A stretch of 64,000 nt of DNA. Source: Bradyrhizobium sp. SSBR45G. Its GTDB lineage: Bacteria > Pseudomonadota > Alphaproteobacteria > Rhizobiales > Xanthobacteraceae. A program made the translations under genes and the position numbers. Shown in pieces: positions 26,879-35,307 of the stretch; positions within the stretch are counted from its first letter, which is position 1; each line of letters begins with the position of its first letter. The notes under the pieces were generated by a model, which ran no database searches, had not been told where the DNA came from, and was given only the letters and a program-made list of their open reading frames with translations. The stretch is taken from assembly GCF_030159255.1 (NCBI RefSeq), contig NZ_BSCT01000001.1:62001-126000 (forward strand), given 5' to 3'.

Positions 26879-28948
26879 ATGAGGAAATCGGTCAGTTCTC
26901 TGCTGATGCTGCTGCTGTCGGTTCTCGCTGCGGGCATCCTGGTCGCCACGGCCGTGCTGATGAGCGGCGCGATGGGACGCTACAGCGAGAGCGTCGAGAC
27001 GGGACAGCTCGCGCGCGCCGACAAGGCCATCTTCCAGAACGTTCTCGTGATGCGCGCCCATCGTGGCGACATCCAGAGCGCGCTGCTCAGCGAGGAGGAT
27101 CCGCGCGCCAAGCTCACCGACTATCAGGGCGTCGAGAGCCGCGGCTATGACGGCATCGTCGCCGCGCTCGCCGGCATCGACATGCCCGAGCGCGACGAGC
27201 TCGTGGCCCGGCTGAAGGCGGCCTGGGAGGCGACCGTGCCGCAGTTCAAGCTGCTGTTCGACGAGGGTACGCGGCCGCGCGCCGAGCGCGTGCTGGCGCG
27301 CACCAATGCTTGGTACGAGGCGATGACCAAGACGCTGGACGCCGCCAACGCCGCCTCGCTCGCGGTCTCCAACCGCGCCTGGATGACCGATCCGACGATC
27401 GCCAAGATGGTCCAGGCCCGCCGCCTCGCCTGGCAGGTCCGCGATCGCTACGGGCTGCAATGCTCGTCGCTGCGCCCCAACATCAACAATTCGAAGCCGC
27501 TCGACGACGCCCAGAAGACATCGGTCGCGCAGGGCCGCGGCACCATCAATGCCGGCTGGTCCGGCCTCGACGACCTCACCGCCGGGGCCGGCGGCGCGGC
27601 GCTCGCCACCGCGGTCAAGACCTCGCGCGGCGAGGTCGAGGCGGCGCATCAGCGCATGGACCAGATCATCAAGGGCCTCGACGGCAGCGGCAAGCCGGTG
27701 ATGCCGCCGGCGGAGTGGAATGCGTTCTGCCAGGGCCCCTTCAACAACATCATCGCCATCGGCATGACCGCGCTCGACGCTTCGATCGCCCGCGCCGATG
27801 CCATCAAGACGGCGGCGCTGACCAGCCTGGTCGTGCAGTCGATCGCCTTCCTCGCCGCGCTGCTGGTGGCGGGCGTGGCGGTGCGCAGCGTGCGCGTCCG
27901 CCTGGTGCGCCCGGTGGCCGCGCTGATGCAGGCGATCCAGCGCATCGGCGAGCGCGACTACCAGACCTCGGTGCCGCAATTCGCCCATGCCGACGAGTTC
28001 GGCGCGATGGCCGCAGCCCTCGAGGGCCTGCGCGAGAGCGCCGCCACCGCCGACCAGCTCGCCCGCGAGCGCGAGCTCGACCAGGGCCGCCGGCTGGAGC
28101 GCTCGCAGGCGATCGACAGCGCCTGCAGGAGTTTTGACGACACCGTGCAGGCGGTCATCGTCAGCATGAGCAACTCGACCGGCCAGCTCGATTCCAGCAC
28201 CGCCGACGTGCGCAAGCTGGTCGACGATTCCACCGAGCAGACCGCCGCGGTCGCCAGCGCCGCGGAGACCGCGACCTCCAATCTCGAGACCATCGCCGCC
28301 GCCACCGAGGAGCTGACGGCCTCGGTCGCCGAGATCGCGTCCCAGGTCCAGGCCTCCGCCGCCGACGCGCGCCAGGCGGTCGCAAAGGCGGCGCAGACCA
28401 ACACCACCGTCGAGCTGCTCGACCGCGCCGCCAACCGCATCGGCGAGGTGGTCAAGATGATCACCGCGATCGCCAACCAGACCAACCTGCTGGCGCTCAA
28501 CGCGACCATCGAGGCGGCGCGCGCGGGCGAGGCCGGCCGCGGCTTTGCGGTGGTCGCCGGCGAGGTCAAGAACCTGGCCTCGCAGACCGCCAGCGCCACC
28601 GACGACATCACCCGGCAGATCGCCGAGATCCAGGCCGCCACCGGCGAGTCGGTCGAGGCGATCCGCTCGATCAGCCTCAACATCTCCGGCATCGACGAGA
28701 AGATGACGGCGATCGCGGCCGCCGTCGAGCAGCAGCGCGCCGCCACCACCGAGATCTCGCGCAACTTCCAGCAGGCCGCGCACGGCACCCGCGCCGTCAC
28801 CGACACGATCGGCTCGGTCGCCGCCCTCAACCGCCAGACCGGCAATGCGGGCGCTGCGATGGTCGATTCCGTGCGCCGCATGTCCGATGATGCCGACCGT
28901 TTCCGCGTCGCGGTGGAGGGCTTCCTCGGCACGGTGCGCAAGGCTTAA
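26879..28948 (+). CDS. Methyl-accepting chemotaxis protein (689 aa)
   Basis: TM1 at about 5-30 ([20 protein letters not shown]), a long periplasmic helical sensing domain to about 300, TM2 ([20 protein letters not shown]), a HAMP domain ([19 protein letters not shown]) and a coiled-coil signalling domain. The hairpin tip is the invariant [19 protein letters not shown] and [15 protein letters not shown]. There is no C-terminal CheR-tethering pentapeptide. The GTG at 26876 adjoins the ATG at 26879, and the latter is better spaced from the aaggtgg site. The ligand is unknown; the periplasmic part has no Cache-type marks that I can see. No che genes are near, as usual for scattered MCP genes. Confidence 0.92.
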   Translation: MRKSVSSLLMLLLSVLAAGILVATAVLMSGAMGRYSESVETGQLARADKAIFQNVLVMRAHRGDIQSALLSEEDPRAKLTDYQGVESRGYDGIVAALAGIDMPERDELVARLKAAWEATVPQFKLLFDEGTRPRAERVLARTNAWYEAMTKTLDAANAASLAVSNRAWMTDPTIAKMVQARRLAWQVRDRYGLQCSSLRPNINNSKPLDDAQKTSVAQGRGTINAGWSGLDDLTAGAGGAALATAVKTSRGEVEAAHQRMDQIIKGLDGSGKPVMPPAEWNAFCQGPFNNIIAIGMTALDASIARADAIKTAALTSLVVQSIAFLAALLVAGVAVRSVRVRLVRPVAALMQAIQRIGERDYQTSVPQFAHADEFGAMAAALEGLRESAATADQLARERELDQGRRLERSQAIDSACRSFDDTVQAVIVSMSNSTGQLDSSTADVRKLVDDSTEQTAAVASAAETATSNLETIAAATEELTASVAEIASQVQASAADARQAVAKAAQTNTTVELLDRAANRIGEVVKMITAIANQTNLLALNATIEAARAGEAGRGFAVVAGEVKNLASQTASATDDITRQIAEIQAATGESVEAIRSISLNISGIDEKMTAIAAAVEQQRAATTEISRNFQQAAHGTRAVTDTIGSVAALNRQTGNAGAAMVDSVRRMSDDADRFRVAVEGFLGTVRKA

Positions 28949-29089
28949 GGGTAGCGCCATCTTGAACTCTCAGATGCAACGGCGTTGTTTGGAGCCGGGA
29001 CGCAAGCGGCAGCCGTGCGCTCCGATCAAGGTACTGAGACGTGGTCGATGAGCTGAAGGCTCTGCGTATCGAGATGAGCGGCATCGATC

Positions 29090-29500
29090 CCGCGACGCGG
29101 ATTGCGCCCGAGGTCTGCGTCATCGCTGGCCCTCGCGAGATGAGAGGGCGCGGGGAATGCCGGGCGCTGGCCGCACCATGGCCCGCCTGCAGAAAGAAAA
29201 GCAGGCGGCAGTCACCACAGGTTCAGCCGAGGCATCCCGGCATTCCCCGCGCGATGGTTTTCACGCTTATCTCGCGCTCTCCCCGGTGTCCGGCTTATAG
29301 CCACCGTCGCCCAGCGGATCATCATCACCACCGGACTTGGCGCCAGCCTCGGGGCGCCAGGACCACGCGTCTTCACGTCCGCAAGCGACTGTTCGTCGGC
29401 GAGCCCGTGAGCCCGCTGCAGCACGCCTGCGGCCACCGCATCCCCAGGCCCTACGTCTCGTGACGATCGCGAAGCGCCCCTCTCGCGGGCCGGGATAGAC
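29090..29500. repeat. Possible member of a larger dispersed intergenic repeat
   Basis: The segment containing gaggcatcccggcattcc, gcgcgatggttttcac and the closing gcgcccctctcgcgggcc reads like a sequence I recall repeated in intergenic regions of Bradyrhizobium genomes, where it often gives rise to spurious hypothetical proteins. Only this one copy occurs in the window, so the repeat status rests on memory and not on the sequence. Confidence 0.3.
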
Positions 29501-29620
29501 ATAGACAATCATGAATTCAGAAAAAACGAAAGTAATTTATTTTTCACGGAAGGACTGGACAGGCCAAATCAGCCTGGATCTGCTGGTGAAAATCGCCGCT
29601 TGCCGCACGAACTATCTCCC

Positions 29621-29703
29621 CGTCATTGCGAGCGAAGCGAAGCAATCCAGGGCGGCGCAAAGACTCTGGATTGCGTCGTCGCCTTCGGCTCCTCGCAATG
29701 ACG
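29621..29703. repeat. Palindromic dispersed repeat A, copy 1
   Basis: Opens with cgtcattgcgagcgaagcga and closes with the inverted cgcaatgacg, with agcaatccag and ctggattgc as inner inverted arms. Three further copies occur at 31541, 34990 and 62867. The whole unit could fold into a long hairpin. Confidence 0.9.
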
Positions 29704-29733
29704 AGGGTACGCAGGGCGGATGAGGCGCTGAAC

Positions 29734-29895
29734 CGTAGGGTGGGCAAAGGCGCGCCCCCGCGCGATGTTGTCGGGCACATCGTGTCGCGCGCCGTGCCCA
29801 CCATCGGCGCCGCTGGGTGAGGACGGTGGGCACGGCGCGGGACAGACCTTGTCCGATCAGATCGCGCCCTGGCGCGGCTTTGCCCACCCCTACGG
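29734..29895. repeat. Palindromic dispersed repeat B, copy 1
   Basis: Starts cgtagggtgggcaaagg and ends tttgcccacccctacg, with an internal gtgcccacc / ggtgggcac inverted pair. Copies occur at 33430 and 34773, and partial ones at 37076, about 37975 and 39031. It is 36 bases after a copy of repeat A. Confidence 0.9.
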
Positions 29896-29984
29896 CACCT
29901 TGCGCGGCGGTGAAGCGCGGAACTCTCGGCCTGAGCACCCGTTGATGCAGCATCACAGCGAACAGCAACCACGGAGCGCGCATC

Positions 29985-30218
29985 ATGCAGGACATCAGGG
30001 AACACATGGAGGTCATCGGCGCCGACGGCGTGCATGTCGGCACCGTCGACAGCGTCGAGGGCAACCGCATCAAGCTGACCAAGCAGGACAGCGGCCAGGG
30101 CAGCCACAAGGGCCATCACCATTTCATCGACAAGGGCCTCGTCGCCGAGATCGAAGGCGACAAGGTGCGGCTGTCGGCGATCGGCGCCGTCGCGGTGACG
30201 ATGGAGCAGGAGAAGTAG
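29985..30218 (+). CDS. DUF2171-domain protein (77 aa)
   Basis: The sequence MQDIREHMEVIGADGVHVGT, VDSVEGNRIKLTK and FIDKGLVAEIEGDKVRLS is the DUF2171 pattern, a small beta-rich domain related to PRC-barrel proteins. It has a central HKGHHHF cluster. It is cytosolic with no known activity; similar proteins are often stress-induced, by general knowledge of PRC-like domains. It is followed after 78 bases by the alcohol dehydrogenase gene on the same strand, with a small hairpin between. Confidence 0.85.
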   Translation: MQDIREHMEVIGADGVHVGTVDSVEGNRIKLTKQDSGQGSHKGHHHFIDKGLVAEIEGDKVRLSAIGAVAVTMEQEK

Positions 30219-30237
30219 ACACGGGACTTTCGAGGCG

Positions 30238-30258
30238 CTGCCGAGGAACACTCGGCAG
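30238..30258. other. Small hairpin between DUF2171 and dehydrogenase genes
   Basis: ctgccgag and ctcggcag form an 8-bp perfect stem with loop gaaca, 20 bases after the DUF2171 stop. There is no T tract, so it is a weak terminator at best; it could also stabilise mRNA ends within the two-gene unit. Confidence 0.35.
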
Positions 30259-30296
30259 TGCTGCCGGTTGGCGCACGCAACCAAAAGGATTCAACA

Positions 30297-31472
30297 ATGC
30301 GCGCACTCTGCTGGCACGGAAAAGGCGACGTCCGGGTCGATACCGTTCCCGATCCGAAGATCCAGCATCCGCGCGATGCGATCATCAAGATCACCGCCTG
30401 CGCGATCTGCGGCTCGGACCTGCATCTGTTCGACGGCTATCAGCCGACGATGGAGAGCGGCGACATTCTCGGCCATGAGAACATGGGCGAGGTGATCGAG
30501 CTCGGCTCAGAGGTCACCAATCTCAAGGTCGGCGACCGCGTGGTCGTGCCCTTCACCATCAGTTGCGGACAGTGCTGGTTCTGCCAGCAGGGCCTGTTCT
30601 CCTGCTGCGACCGCACCAATCCGAACGCCGAGATCGCGGCCAAGGCGATGGGCCAGTCGCCGGCCGGGCTGTTCGGCTTCAGCCACATGCTCGGCGGCTA
30701 TTCCGGCGGACAGGCCGAATATCTGCGTGTGCCGATGGCCGATGTCGGCCCGATCAAGGTGCCGGACACCGTCACCGACGAGCAGGCGCTGTTCCTCTCC
30801 GACATCTTTCCGACCGGCTACATGGCTGCCGTCAATGCGCAGATCCGGCCAGGCGACACTGTGGCGATCTGGGGCTGCGGTCCCGTCGGCCAGTTCGCGA
30901 TCCGCTCCGCGCTGCTGCTCGGTGCCGGACGGGTGATTGCGATCGACGAGGTGCCGGAGCGTCTCGCAATGGCCGAAGCGGGCGGCGCCGAGACGATCGA
31001 TTTCTCCACATCAGACGTCTACGACGAGCTGATGCGGCGCACCAACACGCGCGGCCCTGACAGTTGCATCGATGCCGTCGGCTGCGAGGCGTCCGGCCAT
31101 GGTGCGGCCGACGCGGTGCTCGACAAGGTCAAGGCCGCGGCCTACCTCACGACTGATCGGGTGCATGTGCTGCGCCAGGCGATCATGTGCTGCCGGAAGG
31201 CCGGCACGATCTCCATCCCCGGCGTGTATGTCGGCATGGGCGACAACATCCCGATCGGCGCCGCCATGAACAAGGGTCTCACGATCAAGACCGGGCAGAC
31301 CCATGTACAGGCCTATACGCGCCCATTGATGAAGCTGATTCAGGAGGGCCAGATCGACCCCAGCTTCGTCGTCACCCATCCGGCCAGACTCGAAGACGCG
31401 CCGGAAATGTACCAGAAGTTCCGCGACAAGCAGGACGGCGTCATCAAGGTCGTGCTGCGGCCGGGTCGGTAG
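30297..31472 (+). CDS. Zinc-dependent alcohol/formaldehyde dehydrogenase-like protein (391 aa)
   Basis: Medium-chain dehydrogenase fold. Catalytic zinc residues are Cys in [10 protein letters not shown] and His and Glu in LGHENMGEV. The structural zinc lobe is [15 protein letters not shown], with four spaced Cys. The NAD(P) Rossmann motif is [10 protein letters not shown], with acidic Asp in [10 protein letters not shown], suggesting NAD preference. The long insertion before the Rossmann domain and the overall length resemble the glutathione-independent formaldehyde dehydrogenase branch. The start at 30297 gives the usual [15 protein letters not shown]. It may be co-transcribed with the DUF2171 gene. 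Substrate is not certain. Confidence 0.88.
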   Translation: MRALCWHGKGDVRVDTVPDPKIQHPRDAIIKITACAICGSDLHLFDGYQPTMESGDILGHENMGEVIELGSEVTNLKVGDRVVVPFTISCGQCWFCQQGLFSCCDRTNPNAEIAAKAMGQSPAGLFGFSHMLGGYSGGQAEYLRVPMADVGPIKVPDTVTDEQALFLSDIFPTGYMAAVNAQIRPGDTVAIWGCGPVGQFAIRSALLLGAGRVIAIDEVPERLAMAEAGGAETIDFSTSDVYDELMRRTNTRGPDSCIDAVGCEASGHGAADAVLDKVKAAAYLTTDRVHVLRQAIMCCRKAGTISIPGVYVGMGDNIPIGAAMNKGLTIKTGQTHVQAYTRPLMKLIQEGQIDPSFVVTHPARLEDAPEMYQKFRDKQDGVIKVVLRPGR

Positions 31473-31540
31473 TGAAGCCAGCGTCGCGGCCTCTTCACCC
31501 CGCGCTGGCGGGGCTGTCGATCTAGCCCCCGAAGCTCCTC

Positions 31541-31620
31541 CGTCATTGCGAGCGCAGCGAAGCAATCCAGACTTCATCCGCTGAGAAAGCCTGGATCGCT
31601 TCGCTGCGCTCGCAATGAGG
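31541..31620. repeat. Palindromic dispersed repeat A, copy 2
   Basis: Begins cgtcattgcgagcgcagcga and closes with tcgctgcgctcgcaatgagg. The inner arms agcaatccag and ctggatcgc are conserved. It lies between the convergent dehydrogenase and P450 genes. Confidence 0.9.
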
Positions 31621-31653
31621 GTCCCCGTTCGTAGCTGAGAGCCCGATCGGACG

Positions 31654-32808
31654 TCACCCCACCGCGATCACCGCATCGCGCAGCTCGTAGCCGCTGCTCA
31701 CCGGGTTGATGGTCAGCGTCGGCCGCTGCTCCAGCCTGAGGCCGGGGATTTGCAGCAGGTGGCCGAGGAAGATCGCAGCCTCGTGCAGGGCCACCGCGGC
31801 GCCGGGGCAGCGATGCGGGCCGTCGCCGAAGCTCATCAGGGTGGCAGAGCCTTTCGCCGGACGGATGCGGTCGGGGTCGAGCTGATGCGGACAGGGGCCG
31901 GCCGCGGCTTCATCGCGGTTGGCGGCGCCGACATCGATCTCCACCAGGCTGCGGGCTGGGATCGTCATCGCCCCGGCGTCGGTCTGCAGCGTCATGTCGC
32001 ACGCGGCCCGGCGCTTGAGCGTGGACACCACGGGCTCCAGCCGCAGCACCTCTTCGAGAACGCTGATGCGGTCCGGCTCCTCCGCGGCGAGGAAGCGCGC
32101 GCGCAGATCGTCATGCTCGAACAGCCGCAGCGCGGCCATCACGATGAACTCGCGCGTGGTGGCCATGCCCGCGGCGCCATAGGTGAGGCATTCGGTGAGG
32201 ATCTCACGGTTGGAATAGCCTTCCGCGATCAGATGCGAGATGACGTCCTCGCGCGGCTGATGGCGCCGGGTGCGAATGGCCGGCCGCACGTCGAACAGAT
32301 AGAAGCCGAGGGTGCGCAGCTGGCCGTACACGGCATTGCGCAGCGTCGCGATGGATCCCCGGCCCACGGGCACGGCGAAGAACCGATTCAGCCGCGCCGC
32401 CATCGCATCGCGCGGGCTGTCGGTCAGCCCGATGATGTCCGCGGCGACGGCCACTGCGAGCGTCAGGCTCATGTCGTCGAGGCGGGCGCGGCCCGTCTGG
32501 CGAAACTCCGCCACCAGATCGCGGCTGGTCGCCTCCATCAGCGCGCGATAGCGCGTGGCGACCACGCGCGGCGTGAAGAAGCGCGCCGTGGCGCTGCGCT
32601 GCTTCTGATGCGGCTCGCCATCCTGGTACAGCACCGGGGCGTGGCGCGGGCCGATGAAGCGATGCACCAGCTCGGCATTGAAGCCGGCCTGCCGGACATC
32701 GCTGGAGCGCAACACCTCGCGCGCCGCCGCGAAGCTGTCGATCCGGACCACGTCCGAACCGGCGCTCTGCGCGTCGTGCGTTCCACGAGTTTTGAACTGG
32801 GCAGTCAT
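31654..32808 (-). CDS. Cytochrome P450 (384 aa)
   Basis: The heme-binding loop is FGDGPHRCPGAAVALHEA, with the Cys thiolate ligand and the FxxGxxxCxG pattern. The K-helix ExxR is seen in EEVLRLEP. The I-helix reads TYGAAGMATTREF: the usual acidic residue before the Thr is replaced by Ala while Thr is kept. Length and lack of a membrane anchor fit soluble bacterial class I P450s needing a ferredoxin and reductase, neither of which is adjacent. The start at 32808 removes an unconserved 35-residue basic extension. The substrate is unknown. A 19-base palindrome lies about 175 bases upstream. Confidence 0.9.
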   Translation of the reverse strand: MTAQFKTRGTHDAQSAGSDVVRIDSFAAAREVLRSSDVRQAGFNAELVHRFIGPRHAPVLYQDGEPHQKQRSATARFFTPRVVATRYRALMEATSRDLVAEFRQTGRARLDDMSLTLAVAVAADIIGLTDSPRDAMAARLNRFFAVPVGRGSIATLRNAVYGQLRTLGFYLFDVRPAIRTRRHQPREDVISHLIAEGYSNREILTECLTYGAAGMATTREFIVMAALRLFEHDDLRARFLAAEEPDRISVLEEVLRLEPVVSTLKRRAACDMTLQTDAGAMTIPARSLVEIDVGAANRDEAAAGPCPHQLDPDRIRPAKGSATLMSFGDGPHRCPGAAVALHEAAIFLGHLLQIPGLRLEQRPTLTINPVSSGYELRDAVIAVG

Positions 32809-33133
32809 GCTGGGGCTCGCTTCTGACTTGGAACACGGTTTGCGCCGCACGTCATGACGGCCGTTGGTTCTAAGTAAGGCGAACGGGGATCGGATCAATC
32901 GGCGCTCGCGCAATGATGATGGGCTTGCGCGGGATGGAACGATTGTGCCGATGGCGCGAGCCTCATGCGCGATTATCGTCTGTTCGATACGGTATCGAAC
33001 CCGTCGGCTGGCCGCGATGACACATCAAGATGTGATCGGCGGATGAGCGAAGCAGACCGTACGAATTTGGTTCGATGCCCTAGGCTGATCCGGGCGCACT
33101 GCTGCGCGATCGCAAACCACGGACGATGACGTC
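32809..33133. other. Divergent gap between P450 and small membrane protein, with palindrome
   Basis: No gene is supported. It separates the minus-strand P450 start from a plus-strand 89-residue membrane protein and contains the palindrome at 32982-33000 plus a gttcgatgc half-match at 33070-33078. Confidence 0.5.
32982..33000. promoter_or_regulatory. Perfect 19-base palindrome, likely operator
   Basis: gttcgatac-g-gtatcgaac is a perfect 9-bp inverted repeat about a single central base, typical in size of TetR/GntR-type operators. A second, partial gttcgat occurs at 33070. It lies between the divergent P450 gene and the small membrane protein gene. No TetR-type gene is in the window, so its regulator is unknown. 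Confidence 0.5.
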
Positions 33134-33403
33134 ATGGACGGTCTGGACTTCCTCGGTGCGCTGCTTTCGGGCCTGTTGCCGCAACCGATGTCTCACGCCG
33201 AACTGGCGCCGACCGGCATTTTCAAGTCGCCTCTCTACTACACCTACATGGCCGTTCTGCTGGTGCTGTTCGCCATGATCTTTACGCCGATGTTCATCCA
33301 CCTTCCGCGCGTCGTGTTCCGAGCCGACCTGGTCGCGCTGCCGATTGTCGCTGTCGTGGCCTTCTTCCTTCGCCGTTCGTTGAAATGGCGCTATCCGATT
33401 TGA
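33134..33403 (+). CDS. Small membrane protein of unknown function (89 aa)
   Basis: Two hydrophobic segments are visible (YYTYMAVLLVLFAMIFTPMF and LVALPIVAVVAFFLRRSL), separated by a short polar loop, with an N-terminal segment rich in Leu and Pro. It ends in LKWRYPI. It is divergent from the P450 gene across a gap with a palindrome. I do not recognise the family. Confidence 0.6.
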   Translation: MDGLDFLGALLSGLLPQPMSHAELAPTGIFKSPLYYTYMAVLLVLFAMIFTPMFIHLPRVVFRADLVALPIVAVVAFFLRRSLKWRYPI

Positions 33404-33429
33404 CCCCGATGCGTCCGCGACGACGGTGC

Positions 33430-33561
33430 CGTAGGGTGGGCAAAGCGGCGCCGAAGGCGGCGCTGCCTACCATCGGTGGCGGTGGGTGCGGGCGGTGGGC
33501 ACGGCGCGCGAGAGATCGGGCCCAACAAGGTCGTGTGTGGCGCGCCTTTGCCCACCCTACG
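33430..33561. repeat. Palindromic dispersed repeat B, copy 2
   Basis: cgtagggtgggcaaagcggc at one end and gcctttgcccaccctacg at the other, with inner gtgggcacggcgcgcgagag. It sits between the small membrane protein gene and the ArsR gene. Confidence 0.9.
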
Positions 33562-33580
33562 ATGCGGCATTTGCGCGGCG

Positions 33581-33892
33581 CTACTCCGCGTATCCCAGGA
33601 TCGTCTTGAGCAGTTTCGGGAAACGCGCGTTGAGGTCGGCCTCGCGCACGACGTTGCGGTGTTCGACGCCCTGTTTGGTGGTGTGGATCAGGCCGGATTC
33701 GCGTAGGATGCGGAAATGGTTCGACAGGGTCGATTTGGCCATGTCGGGGCAGGGCGCGGCCGCCGTGCAGGACATGCAGTCCTTCTGCTCCATCAGGCTC
33801 TTGACGATGCGCAGCCGCATCGGATCGGCGAGCGCTGACAGCACGCCGGCCAAGGTGATGTCCTCCCGCGACGGGTGAAACAATTGCGCCAT
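33581..33892 (-). CDS. ArsR-family transcription regulator (103 aa)
   Basis: A compact winged helix: LAGVLSALADPMRLRIVKSL as the dimer helix, then DMAKSTLSNHFRILRESGLI as the HTH and HTTKQGVEHRN as the wing. Two Cys in DCMSC and one in PCPDM lie just before the recognition helix. This is the region of the ELCVCDL metal box in ArsR, but the spacing differs, so a thiol- or metal-based sensor is possible and unproven. It is divergent from an SDR gene, with a near-palindrome between them that is probably its operator. Repression relieved by an electrophile or metabolite would fit. Confidence 0.9.
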   Translation of the reverse strand: MAQLFHPSREDITLAGVLSALADPMRLRIVKSLMEQKDCMSCTAAAPCPDMAKSTLSNHFRILRESGLIHTTKQGVEHRNVVREADLNARFPKLLKTILGYAE

Positions 33893-33925
33893 GAAAAATC
33901 ATATAGCGACGCCCTTGCGCCTGTT

Positions 33926-33952
33926 CAATAGTTCACTAGTTCTGAACCATTG
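33926..33952. promoter_or_regulatory. Probable ArsR operator in the arsR/SDR gap
   Basis: caatagttca and tgaaccattg form a 10-bp inverted repeat with one mismatch around ctagttc. It lies 33 bases before the ArsR start and 28 before the SDR start, so bound ArsR would block both promoters. Confidence 0.6.
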
Positions 33953-33980
33953 AAGCAGCGCCGTGGCGCGGGAGAGCAGG

Positions 33981-34733
33981 ATGAGCAAGAGACTCGAAGG
34001 CAAGGTGGCGCTGGTGACCGGCGCATCCAAGGGGATCGGCGCCGCGATCGCGGCGCGGCTGGCAGCCGAGGGCGCTGCGGTCGCCGTCAATTACAGCGCC
34101 AGCCGGGAAGGCGCCGAGCGCGTGGTGGCGGCCATCACCGCCAAGGGCGGCAAGGCGGTGGCCGTCGGCGGCAATCTGACCGACGCGGCGCAAGTGAAAT
34201 CGGTCGTCGCCGAGACCGTGAAGGCGCTGGGCGCGATCGACATCCTCGTCAACAATGCCGGCGTCTACGCCTTCGCGCCGCTCGACGGCATCACGGCCGA
34301 GCACTTCCACAGCCAGTTCGATCTCAACGTGCTCGGGCTTCTCTTGGTATCGCAGGAAGCCGCGCGCCATTTCAATCCGGCCGGCGGCAGCATCGTCAAC
34401 ATCTCCTCGGGCGTGTCGACCCTGACGCCGCCGAACACCGCCGTCTACACCGCGACCAAGGCCGCGGTCGACGCGATCTCCTCGGTGCTGTCGAAGGAGC
34501 TGGCGCCGCGCAAGATCCGCGTCAACACCATCAACCCCGGCATGATCGTGACCGAAGGCGTCGTCGCCGCCGGCCTGCACGAGGGCGACATGCGCAACTG
34601 GATCGAAACGGCCACCCCGCTGGCGCGCGTCGGCAAGGCCGAGGAGATCGCCGCCGCGGTGGCCTTCTTCGCCTCGGATGAGGCGTCCTACGTGACCGGC
34701 GAGACGCTGCACGTGACCGGCGGCCTGCGCTGA
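33981..34733 (+). CDS. Short-chain dehydrogenase/reductase, probable target of the ArsR gene (250 aa)
   Basis: Classical SDR: NAD(P)-binding TGASKGIGAAIAARL, structural NNAGVYAFAP, and catalytic Ser in NISSGVS and Tyr/Lys in YTATKAAVDA. The glycine-rich motif is followed by SREGAERV, which suggests NADPH. FabG-like length, with a C-terminal substrate loop PLARVGKAEEIAAAV and DEASYVTGETLHVTGG. The start at 33981 follows ggagagcagg. It is divergent from ArsR across a near-palindrome, so it is probably induced by the ArsR ligand, which may be a quinone or aldehyde. Confidence 0.9.
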   Translation: MSKRLEGKVALVTGASKGIGAAIAARLAAEGAAVAVNYSASREGAERVVAAITAKGGKAVAVGGNLTDAAQVKSVVAETVKALGAIDILVNNAGVYAFAPLDGITAEHFHSQFDLNVLGLLLVSQEAARHFNPAGGSIVNISSGVSTLTPPNTAVYTATKAAVDAISSVLSKELAPRKIRVNTINPGMIVTEGVVAAGLHEGDMRNWIETATPLARVGKAEEIAAAVAFFASDEASYVTGETLHVTGGLR

Positions 34734-34772
34734 GGCTTTACGTCGCATCGCTCGTCACAACGACCAGCGAAC

Positions 34773-34907
34773 CGTAGGGTGGGCAAAGCGCCGCCGTGAG
34801 GCGGCGCGTGCCCACCATCGGCGCTGGTGGGTGTGGGCGGTGGGCACGGCGCGCGAGATATCGGGCCTAACAACGTCGTGCGGGGGCGCGCCTTTGCCCA
34901 CCCTACG
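34773..34907. repeat. Palindromic dispersed repeat B, copy 3
   Basis: cgtagggtgggcaaagcgcc to ctttgcccaccctacg, with gcgtgcccacc and ggtgggcacggcgc inside. It is 82 bases from the next repeat A copy, the same B-A neighbourhood as at 29.6-29.9 kb but in reverse order. Confidence 0.9.
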
Positions 34908-34989
34908 CACTGAGGGACGTCGCTGCGCCAGGGCAGCGGACCGAATCCAGTCCTGGCGAACCCGGCTGTCGTTGCACCTGCTTTCTCCC

Positions 34990-35104
34990 CGTCATTGCGA
35001 GCGCAGCGAAGCAATCCAGAGTGTCTCCGCGTTGGGACTCTTGATGGCCTCCACCTCCGCCCCTTCGGGCTTCGGCGGACGCGTCGCTTGCGCTCGCAAT
35101 GACG
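34990..35104. repeat. Palindromic dispersed repeat A, copy 3
   Basis: cgtcattgcgagcgcagcga at the left and cgcttgcgctcgcaatgacg at the right. The central part is longer than in other copies, with an insertion containing cttcgggcttcgg. Confidence 0.88.
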
Positions 35105-35124
35105 ACTCGCGGGGCCAAAGGCGA

Positions 35125-35152
35125 TTGACAACAACAACTAGAGGTTGATAAT
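35125..35152 (+). promoter_or_regulatory. Strong sigma70-like promoter for the secreted 513-residue protein
   Basis: ttgaca at 35125-35130 (perfect -35) and gataat at 35147-35152 (five of six to tataat), spaced by 16 bases. Within the spacer caac-tagag-gttg (35135-35147) forms a short inverted repeat that could be an operator. The gene start is 156 bases downstream, leaving a long 5' leader. Confidence 0.6.
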
Positions 35153-35307
35153 TCGTCTACGGTAGAGTCGCAGCGCGGCTTTGTCGTATCCGTGATGCGT
35201 TCACGAACGTATCGGCCGCTTCAACCGACCACCGGCTGGACACATGGCGTTTTGCCATGACGCAAGGTCCAGGCCCGTTGGATTTTCGAATCACGAAGGA
35301 ATTGCTC

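Larger units (their letters stand above)
28949..29984. other. Repeat-bearing 1-kb gap between chemoreceptor and DUF2171 gene
   Basis: No gene is supported. It begins with about 140 bases of unremarkable sequence, then a probable degenerate repeat (29090-29520), an AT-rich patch (about 29512-29550), and copies of the cgtcattgcgag (29621-29703) and cgtagggtgggcaaag (29734-29895) palindromes. Reading frames in the 29090-29500 part look like non-coding shadows. Confidence 0.55.
34734..35307. other. Repeat-rich gap before the secreted protein gene
   Basis: Holds repeat B copy 3 (34773-34907), repeat A copy 3 (34990-35104) and, at 35125-35152, a strong promoter for the downstream gene. No coding sequence is supported. 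Confidence 0.6.

Noticed and set aside
26843..28960. Frame of about 700 codons antisense to the chemoreceptor
   Set aside because: Shadow of the repetitive coiled-coil coding sequence; no domain is seen.
29041..29463. A 140-codon frame beginning after the chemoreceptor
   Set aside because: It runs through the putative repeat segment, shows no conserved domain, and its C-terminal half is basic and repetitive.
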